From JBEKSX01 sp049516635 (GTDB lineage Bacteria; Bacteroidota; Ignavibacteria; Tepidaquicellales; OLB5), in assembly GCA_049516635.1 (NCBI GenBank), contig JBEKSX010000076.1:1-14776 (forward strand): 14,776 bases of DNA. Reading direction: 5' to 3'. Position numbers and translations under genes: made by a program. Below are positions 6,998 through 12,655 of this stretch, one piece after another (positions within the stretch are counted from its first letter, which is position 1; every line of letters starts with the position of its first letter). Below the pieces are notes generated by a model that did not search any database, was not told the origin of the DNA, and worked only from the letters and a program-made list of their open reading frames with translations.

Positions 6998-7741
6998 ATG
7001 CATTCAAAACGAACAACTTTTCAGAAAGACACACTAATTTACGAAGGTAAAGCGAAAAAGCTTTATTCACTGAAAGGACAGAAGAATTTACTGCTTCAGG
7101 AGTTCAAGGATGATGCCACTGCCTTCAATGCGCTAAAAAGAGGAACAATAGAAAACAAAGGTGTTATTAATAATGAAATCACAGCTTACATTTTCTCCTT
7201 CCTCGAAAAAGCGGGTATCAAAACACACTTTGTCGAGCTAATATCGGATAATGAGATGATAGTCCGTAAACTGAAAATAATTATGGTGGAAGTGGTGGTG
7301 AGAAATATTGCGGCAGGAAGTCTTCTTAAAAAGACCAACCTTAAGGAAGGTTCCGTATTGAAGAAACCCATTATAGAATTTTATTATAAAGATGATGCTC
7401 TTGGTGACCCGCTGATAAATGATACACATGCACTGGCTATGAAGCTCGCAACACAGGCGGAATTGAACACACTCCGCAAACTTGCCGGGAAAATAAACTC
7501 AAAGCTGGTTCCTTTCTTCAGGAAGAGGAACCTGAAGCTGGTTGATTTTAAGCTGGAGTTCGGGAAGGACAGCAATGGCAAAATACTTCTAGGCGATGAG
7601 ATAACTCCAGATACCTGCAGGCTTTGGGATGCACAGACAAATGAAAAGCTAGATAAAGACAGGTTCAGGTTCGATATGGGAGGTGTTAATGAAACTTATG
7701 TGGAGGTTCGGAAGAGAATTTGTGAGTATAAGGGAAAGTAA
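6998..7741 (+). CDS. purC: Phosphoribosylaminoimidazole-succinocarboxamide synthase (SAICAR synthetase)
   Basis: It joins aspartate to CAIR with ATP to give SAICAR in de novo purine synthesis (cytosol). Diagnostic segments are YEGKAKKLYSL (15-25), the ATP-site lead of the family; GTIENKGVINNEI (49-61); EVVVRNIAAGSLLKK (98-112); LVDFKLEFG (181-189); and GDEITPDTCRLWD (199-211). The length of 247 is close to the usual 235-250. One small oddity is Met96 before VEVVVRN, where most homologues have Pro (IPLEVVVRN). The ATG follows an A-rich leader with no Shine-Dalgarno. psd starts 8 nt after the stop, so purC probably heads a three-gene transcript. Confidence 0.97.
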   Translation: MHSKRTTFQKDTLIYEGKAKKLYSLKGQKNLLLQEFKDDATAFNALKRGTIENKGVINNEITAYIFSFLEKAGIKTHFVELISDNEMIVRKLKIIMVEVVVRNIAAGSLLKKTNLKEGSVLKKPIIEFYYKDDALGDPLINDTHALAMKLATQAELNTLRKLAGKINSKLVPFFRKRNLKLVDFKLEFGKDSNGKILLGDEITPDTCRLWDAQTNEKLDKDRFRFDMGGVNETYVEVRKRICEYKGK

Positions 7742-7749
7742 TAAATAAC

Positions 7750-8412
7750 TTGAGATTGACCATCTACGGCAGAAGTACTGTTATTAAAGTATTGGTGGTA
7801 ACCCTGCTAATAGATATAATAGCACTCGTTGTGCTGGTATTTACATTAAAGCTGGTGCTTCTCCTTATTTCTATGCTCATCTTTGCATTTACTATCTATT
7901 TTTTCCGTGATCCGATCCGTCACCTGCCTGATGGTATAAAGGAGAACGAGATCGTATCTCCTGCTGATGGTAAAGTAATGCTGATAGAAGAAATAGATGA
8001 AAATATTTTCCTGAAATCGAGAGCAAAGCTGATAGGAATTTTTCTTTCACCCTTAAACGTTCATATTAACAGGATACCTGTTTCGGGAAAAGTGGAATAC
8101 TTTAATTATATCAGGGGAGATTATATAGTTGCGTTCGACGAGAAATCATCTGAACGCAATGAGAGGACGCTAATAGGTGTCACTGCGATCAACTACAGGG
8201 TATTGTTTAAACAGATAGCAGGATTTGTTGCGAGAAGGATCGTATGCAGTATCAGGGAAGGAGATGATATAAGAAAGGGAGAAAAATTCGGGATGATAAA
8301 ATTCGGCTCAAGGATGGATGTGATCGTACCGGAGAATTCATTGATCAAAGTTTCGGTAAATGAAAAAGTTACGGGCGGCGAGACAATTATTGCGGAGGTG
8401 ATTGCAGCGTGA
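7750..8412 (+). CDS. psd: Phosphatidylserine decarboxylase, short form
   Basis: It decarboxylates phosphatidylserine to phosphatidylethanolamine at the inner membrane. Two hydrophobic segments (about 12-30 and 34-50) anchor it. VSPADGKV (69-76, Asp73) and PLNVHINR (101-108, His105) supply the self-cleavage acid/base. FGSR (185-188) holds Ser187, which becomes the pyruvoyl cofactor when the proenzyme splits into beta and alpha chains. At 220 residues it is the short form found in Bacteroidota and many other bacteria; E. coli Psd is about 320. The start is TTG, 8 nt after purC; no in-frame ATG lies nearby, and the first residues fit the short family's N-terminus. The stop overlaps the pssA start by 4 nt (GTGA). 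Confidence 0.94.
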   Translation: MRLTIYGRSTVIKVLVVTLLIDIIALVVLVFTLKLVLLLISMLIFAFTIYFFRDPIRHLPDGIKENEIVSPADGKVMLIEEIDENIFLKSRAKLIGIFLSPLNVHINRIPVSGKVEYFNYIRGDYIVAFDEKSSERNERTLIGVTAINYRVLFKQIAGFVARRIVCSIREGDDIRKGEKFGMIKFGSRMDVIVPENSLIKVSVNEKVTGGETIIAEVIAA

Positions 8413-9176
8413 GATATTCTGCTAAATTTGTACCGAGCTTATTCACGATATTAAACCTGTTCTGCGGATTTCTATCAATTCTCAATGCAGCGAATAATGA
8501 TATTAATCAAGCCTGCCTTTTTATAATATATGCATCTCTTTTTGATGCATTTGACGGTGTTGTAGCAAGATTTACCCACACGTCATCAAGGTTCGGTGTA
8601 GAGCTCGACTCGCTCTCGGATGTAGTTTCCTTCGGTGCAGCTCCTTCGTTCATACTGTACAAATTTTATTTCTATGGTCTAAACGGTATCGGAATTGCAG
8701 TTGCTTCCCTTTTGATGATATTTAGCGCACTCCGCCTTGCCAGATTTAATGCACAGCTCGCCGGGTTCGATAAGAGTTATTTCATCGGTGTGCCGGTTCC
8801 CGTCTCGGCAATTACGGTTTCCTCATTTTTCCTGTTTTTTTTCAACAAAAACTTTTCTGTGAGCCTGAGCTCAACATTCGTTTATATAATTGCAATCGCT
8901 CTGCCGTTATTGATGGTAAGCAGGTTCAAATATGACACTCTGCCTAAGTTTACGTTAAGAGAGATGAAACTTCATCCGGTAAAATTTATATTTATCTTCC
9001 TTATAATCCTGTTTATAATTTTTACGAAGGGTGACGGGCTGTTTGTTTTCTGTTTATTCTATTTGTGCACCGGATTGCTAAGGAGCGGAAAGAACCTGTT
9101 CAAAAAAATATTCTTACGAAAACACCATGAAAGCCCTGATCCCGGTGAAAAGCTGGGGTATAAAACAGGCGGTTAG
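8409..9176 (+). CDS. pssA: CDP-diacylglycerol-serine O-phosphatidyltransferase (phosphatidylserine synthase)
   Basis: It makes phosphatidylserine from CDP-diacylglycerol and serine, feeding the decarboxylase encoded just upstream. The CDP-alcohol phosphotransferase signature is complete: Asp46-x2-Asp49-Gly50-x2-Ala53-Arg54-x8-Gly63-x3-Asp67-x3-Asp71. Multiple hydrophobic segments (about 8-26, 35-48, 92-108, 125-145, 155-171, 190-206, 210-224) make it an integral membrane protein. The start is GTG overlapping the psd stop, with GGAGG (8394-8398) 10 nt upstream supporting it. The basic C-terminal tail is cytosolic. Its TAG stop (9174-9176) overlaps the opposing cysteine desulfurase stop. Confidence 0.95.
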   Translation: MRYSAKFVPSLFTILNLFCGFLSILNAANNDINQACLFIIYASLFDAFDGVVARFTHTSSRFGVELDSLSDVVSFGAAPSFILYKFYFYGLNGIGIAVASLLMIFSALRLARFNAQLAGFDKSYFIGVPVPVSAITVSSFFLFFFNKNFSVSLSSTFVYIIAIALPLLMVSRFKYDTLPKFTLREMKLHPVKFIFIFLIILFIIFTKGDGLFVFCLFYLCTGLLRSGKNLFKKIFLRKHHESPDPGEKLGYKTGG

Positions 9177-10324
9177 GACCTCAGAATTTCTTCCAGCGCA
9201 CTGACCAGATTATCAACATCTTCTTCACTATTGTACCTGCCGAAAGATATACGCAGAGAGGATTTTGCAATGTTGTCTGTGTAGCCTATTGCCTTAAGAA
9301 CGTGCGAGGGATGAACTGCCCCTGATGTGCATGCAGAGCCCGTTGAGACTGCAATTCCCCTGATATCGAGCTTCATTATCAGTGCGTCGGAATCTATCAT
9401 TATACGTTCGGGATTGATTGAAACGTTGACTATATTATTGAGCGAGTTATCCGATTCTTTTGAGTTGATAATCAGCTTATCTTTGAGCTGTTCTTTTATC
9501 TTCGATAAAAATCTGGATTTTAGGAACCTGTAGTGTGCAATATCGGTATCCATACGTCCGTTTAAAATTTCTATTGCTTCTTTGAATCCTGCGATGCCGG
9601 CGATGTTCTCCGTTCCTCCTCTTCTATCGCGTTCCTGTTTTCCTCCGTGGATATATTTATCAATAGGAGTATCTTTTCTGATGTATAATGCCCCGATCCC
9701 TTTGGGACCGTAAATCTTATGCGCCGACAGGGACGCAGTCGAACAAATGAGTTCCCTTACGTGGATCCTTGTTTTACCGATGCTTTGCACGGAATCGCAA
9801 TGCAGGTAAACGCCCCGGGAACTTGTGATTTCAGATATTTTTTGTATATCGTTGATAATTCCCAGCTCATTGTTGGAATGCATTACGCAGACGAGCAGGG
9901 TCCGGTCAGTGATCGAATCTTTGAGATAGTTCAGGTCTATCTCGCCGTATCGGTTTACAGGCAGGTATGTCACCTTGAATCCGAATCGGTTTTGCAAATA
10001 ACCCAGTGTATCGAGTATTGCGGAATGTTCTATGGGTGTTGAGATGATATGGTCTTTTTTTCCGAGATTATTGAACGCAATACCCTTTATAGCGAAATTA
10101 TTTGCTTCTGTTCCACCCGAAGTAAAATATAATTCCGAAGGTCTGGCACCGATGAATCCGGCAACGGTTTCCCTCGCTTCCTCAAGAAATACTTTTACCT
10201 CTCTGCCGGGATTATGGATTGATGACGGATTTCCGTAAGATTCCCTTAAGTATGGAAGCATTGCTTCCACAACCCGCTCGTCCGGCTTTGTAGTAGCCGC
10301 ATTATCAAGATAAACGTATCTCAT
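9173..10324 (-). CDS. Cysteine desulfurase, IscS/NifS type (PLP enzyme)
   Basis: It removes sulfur from L-cysteine, giving alanine and a protein-bound persulfide for Fe-S clusters, tRNA thiolation or other thio-cofactors. Landmarks are YLDNAATT (5-12), GNPSSIH (31-37), SGGTEANN (69-76), EH (99-100, His100 near PLP), HCDSVQ (175-180, Asp177 and Gln180), SAHK (200-203, Lys203 forming the Schiff base), RRGGTEN (234-240) and STGSACTSG (327-335, Cys332 as sulfur acceptor). The 383 residues are typical of group I enzymes. No iscU, nifU or iscR lies beside it, so whether it is the general IscS or a NifS-like paralogue is open. The ATG lacks a Shine-Dalgarno. Its 3' end overlaps pssA by 4 nt, tail to tail. 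Confidence 0.95.
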   Translation of the reverse strand: MRYVYLDNAATTKPDERVVEAMLPYLRESYGNPSSIHNPGREVKVFLEEARETVAGFIGARPSELYFTSGGTEANNFAIKGIAFNNLGKKDHIISTPIEHSAILDTLGYLQNRFGFKVTYLPVNRYGEIDLNYLKDSITDRTLLVCVMHSNNELGIINDIQKISEITSSRGVYLHCDSVQSIGKTRIHVRELICSTASLSAHKIYGPKGIGALYIRKDTPIDKYIHGGKQERDRRGGTENIAGIAGFKEAIEILNGRMDTDIAHYRFLKSRFLSKIKEQLKDKLIINSKESDNSLNNIVNVSINPERIMIDSDALIMKLDIRGIAVSTGSACTSGAVHPSHVLKAIGYTDNIAKSSLRISFGRYNSEEDVDNLVSALEEILRS

Positions 10325-10479
10325 AAAATGAAGTTATCTAACGCGGAAAGTTATTGCAATGCAAATAAGATATGTCAGGCTTAAATTTATTGCCAGATGG
10401 AAAAGTCAGTTCAGCTAAAAAGGACTTTCCCTTCATTTAATAGAACTCAATATGACTGTTAACTGAGATTTATTTAAAT

Positions 10480-10487
10480 TATTTTTG
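10480..10487 (+). promoter_or_regulatory. Possible -7 box (TATTTTTG) for pyrD
   Basis: An exact TAnnTTTG match lies just before pyrD, but no TTG is found at the -33 distance and the leader would be only about 7 nt. If real, it argues for the ATG at 10500 rather than the in-frame TTG at 10485, which this box covers. Confidence 0.25.
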
Positions 10488-10499
10488 TTAATTAAGATT

Positions 10500-11534
10500 A
10501 TGTATAAACAGGTAATTCGACCGATACTGTTCAAGTTCAGCCCGGAAACCATCCATAATTTTACTATCAGAATGCTGTCAATGCAGTATTTTGCTAATGT
10601 TGTTCGTCCTTTCTTCCAATATGAAAACAATGATTTAAGCGTAAAAGTAGGGAATTTAGCATTCCGTAACCCAATAGGACTCGCTGCGGGCATGGACAAG
10701 GATTGCACTGCACTTGCCAGCTGGGATGCTATCGGGTTCGGGTTTGCGGAAACCGGGACTGTTACCCCTATCCCGCAGGACGGGAATCCGAAGCCGAGAA
10801 TGTTCAGGTATCCCGAACTGGGAGCTGTGATCAACAGGATGGGATTTAATAACTGCGGCGCTGATTCGTTCCTGAAGAATATAATAGAAGGCAGGGACAA
10901 TCTTTCGCAGGGATTCATAGTCGGTGTGAACATCGGGAAAAATAAAATGACCCCTATTGAAGAAGCCTGGCAGGACTATAAATTCTGCTTTGAAAAGCTC
11001 TATGAGCATGCGGACTACTTCGCGATAAATGTCAGCTCACCGAACACGGAAGGATTAAGACAGCTCCAGCAAAAGAAATATCTCAGCGGTATATTAAAGT
11101 CATTGCAGGACTTAAACAACGAGCTTGTAAAGATTCATATATTCAAGGCGCGGGACATATTCCTAAAAATAGCTCCGGATCTTACTGAACCTGAACTCGA
11201 TGATATTATCGAAGCATCTATAGATAATCATATCACAGGTATAATAGCAGCGAACACGACCGTTTCACGTGACGGCCTTCCCGAAAATATTCATTTTGAA
11301 GAAGGCGGGTTAAGCGGAAAACCTTTGAGAGCGCAATCGAATAAAATTATCGGTTACATAAAAAAGAAAGCTGGTGAAAAGCTTGCTGTCATCGCCAGCG
11401 GGGGAATATTTAATGCCGATGACGTGAAAGAGAAATTAGACCTTGGCGCACAGCTTGTGCAGTTATACACTGGATTTGTATATGAGGGACCCTTCGTTGT
11501 GAAGAAGATAAAGAAAAGGCTATCCACATCGTAA
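10500..11534 (+). CDS. pyrD: Dihydroorotate dehydrogenase, class 2 (quinone-linked)
   Basis: It oxidises dihydroorotate to orotate with FMN, passing electrons to membrane quinone, in pyrimidine synthesis. Seen are NPIGLAAGMDKD (57-68), GFGFAETGTVTP (79-90), the substrate-site INRMGFNN (111-118), VNIGKNK (143-149), NVSSPNTEGLR (177-187), in which Ser180 is the class 2 catalytic base (class 1 has Cys), LKIAPD (222-227), ANTTVSR (251-257), GGLSGKPL (269-276) and ASGGIF (299-304). The amphipathic N-terminus (about 1-30) fits the class 2 membrane-association helices. I chose the ATG at 10500 (344 residues) because MYKQVIRPILFK matches the family start; a TTG at 10485 would add five residues. It diverges from the cysteine desulfurase across 175 bp. 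Confidence 0.95.
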   Translation: MYKQVIRPILFKFSPETIHNFTIRMLSMQYFANVVRPFFQYENNDLSVKVGNLAFRNPIGLAAGMDKDCTALASWDAIGFGFAETGTVTPIPQDGNPKPRMFRYPELGAVINRMGFNNCGADSFLKNIIEGRDNLSQGFIVGVNIGKNKMTPIEEAWQDYKFCFEKLYEHADYFAINVSSPNTEGLRQLQQKKYLSGILKSLQDLNNELVKIHIFKARDIFLKIAPDLTEPELDDIIEASIDNHITGIIAANTTVSRDGLPENIHFEEGGLSGKPLRAQSNKIIGYIKKKAGEKLAVIASGGIFNADDVKEKLDLGAQLVQLYTGFVYEGPFVVKKIKKRLSTS

Positions 11535-11564
11535 ACTGAGATTACTTTCTTTCGTCCGTTGTTG

Positions 11565-11578
11565 TCCGCCATGGCGGA
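11565..11578. repeat. Perfect 14-bp GC-rich palindrome (TCCGCCATGGCGGA)
   Basis: A loopless palindrome lies in the 82-bp gap between the convergent pyrD and methyltransferase genes. It is far richer in GC than its surroundings and has no T-run, so it is not a clear intrinsic terminator. Its form is that of a short dispersed palindromic repeat, but only one copy is present in this window. Confidence 0.45.
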
Positions 11579-11616
11579 TTGTAACCAAAATCGGAGTGAA
11601 GATATATTTTACGTAG

Positions 11617-12348
11617 TTAACCTATTTTCTTATAAACCGATATGTGAAAACCGCTTTTGCTCGTGAACGGTTCTTTCTTCCAGTTTGCCCATCTTTCGGA
11701 TAGTTCAAATCCGGTTAATTTTGCCATAAGGTCGAATTCTGCAGGATATGCATAACGGATTATAATAGGTACCATCTTAATACCTTTCTCCGATATTCTT
11801 ACGAGCTGGGATGTTACCATCTGATCTGCAACATCATACATTGTATACTCCATCGATACGCTATCTTGTTCTATGTCCGATATCATAGTAGTTTGGCCTT
11901 TCGCAAGGCGTGCCGGGTCAGGAACAAATGCTTCAATGATAAATTTGCCGTCGGGCTTCAGCGCATTATACACGCTTTTAAAACAGCTGATCTGGTCGTC
12001 CTGTGTAAGTAAACTAAAAAATGTATTGAAGACAACAAATACTACATCATATTTTTTAGCAGTCTGAAACTTTGAAAAGTCCCCTATCTGCACAGATATC
12101 TTTTTGCTACCCGATTTTGCTTTCAGTTTCTTGACCATAAGTTTGGAGGAATCGATACCATCGACCTTCATTCCCTTTTTTGAAAGCGGAAGAGCCACTC
12201 TGCCGGTTCCTATCCCGAGCTCAAATGCAGAACCTTTAGGCGCAAATTCAAATATTCTTTCTATCATATCCATATCAAAATCACCATGCCTTTCATCATA
12301 TATATCGGCAACTTTATCACCGTAAGTTGATGCCTTGTAATCTTTCAT
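11617..12348 (-). CDS. Class I SAM-dependent methyltransferase, substrate unknown
   Basis: A 243-residue soluble Rossmann-fold methyltransferase. Motif I is ELGIGTG (43-49) and binds SAM; Asp66 (GIDSS) is placed to hold the ribose hydroxyls; GDFSKF (89-94) is the adenine-contact motif; YDVVFVVFNTFFSL (100-113) is strand 4; LKPDGKFIIEAF (130-141) is the motif III region. The C-terminal part (about 160-240) is the usual lid and final strands of Methyltransf_25/11 enzymes (FELSERW... HISVYKK). The substrate cannot be inferred. An AGGAGG Shine-Dalgarno (12353-12358, - strand) lies 4 nt before the ATG, one of the few clear ones in this window. It converges on pyrD. Confidence 0.88.
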   Translation of the reverse strand: MKDYKASTYGDKVADIYDERHGDFDMDMIERIFEFAPKGSAFELGIGTGRVALPLSKKGMKVDGIDSSKLMVKKLKAKSGSKKISVQIGDFSKFQTAKKYDVVFVVFNTFFSLLTQDDQISCFKSVYNALKPDGKFIIEAFVPDPARLAKGQTTMISDIEQDSVSMEYTMYDVADQMVTSQLVRISEKGIKMVPIIIRYAYPAEFDLMAKLTGFELSERWANWKKEPFTSKSGFHISVYKKIG

Positions 12349-12352
12349 TTTT

Positions 12353-12358
12353 CCTCCT
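12353..12358 (-). promoter_or_regulatory. Shine-Dalgarno (AGGAGG) of the methyltransferase gene
   Basis: Full AGGAGG on the - strand, separated from the ATG (12348-12346) by four A residues. The spacing is short but workable, and the site fixes the start. Confidence 0.75.
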
Positions 12359-12417
12359 GTATGCGCTTATGTTATGTATGAATTTTATTAGAATTATGAA
12401 GCTCTTTATCCTAGTCC

Positions 12418-12570
12418 CTAACCGCGTTTACCTGTTTTCCGCAATTGTGATATTTGACCGGTTCCGGGCTGAAAGCCTTGATGTTCGGTTCTTCGCTTCT
12501 GCGATTTTGTTTCATAGACCTTCGTCTTTTTAGGATTGATCTGACGGGGGCTTTTATTTGGTTTTCTCAT
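12418..12570 (-). CDS. Possible small basic protein (50 residues), hypothetical
   Basis: An ATG-to-TAG frame of 50 codons in the 307-bp gap upstream of the methyltransferase, on the same strand and 69 bp before it. The product is very rich in Lys and Arg, with Pro, Gln and Ser, has no hydrophobic segment or Cys, and looks disordered (begins MRKPNKSPRQ, ends QLRKTGKRG). This composition could suit nucleic-acid or ribosome binding, but no family is recognised. A - strand TAAATTTG (12594-12587) matches the -7 consensus and would start transcription just before the ATG; no -33 partner was found and there is no Shine-Dalgarno. A frame this short can occur by chance. Confidence 0.35.
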   Translation of the reverse strand: MRKPNKSPRQINPKKTKVYETKSQKRRTEHQGFQPGTGQISQLRKTGKRG

Positions 12571-12587
12571 GGTGTTTGGATAAAGTC

Positions 12588-12613
12588 AAATTTACGTATT
12601 GCGTAAATTTTTT
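12588..12613 (+). promoter_or_regulatory. Perfect 9-bp inverted repeat with T-run upstream of the DUF255 gene
   Basis: AAATTTACG (12588-12596), 5 nt, CGTAAATTT (12602-12610), then TTT, giving six T in all. It has the outline of a weak intrinsic terminator, but no convincing + strand gene lies upstream for it to end. It is 43 bp before the DUF255 start and overlaps the - strand -7 candidate TAAATTTG, so a divergent operator is an equally good reading. Confidence 0.4.
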
Positions 12614-12655
12614 ACTATGTAAAACCAAGTAAAAACTTTATATTCGCTGAAGTTT

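Noticed and set aside
9719..10042. A 107-codon + strand reading frame inside the cysteine desulfurase gene
   Set aside because: It lies wholly antisense to a gene with all catalytic motifs intact and encodes nothing recognisable.
12327..12533. A 68-codon + strand reading frame beginning inside the methyltransferase start region
   Set aside because: No ribosome binding site, overlap with a confident opposing gene, and a composition that looks like out-of-frame translation; the opposite-strand basic frame is more plausible.
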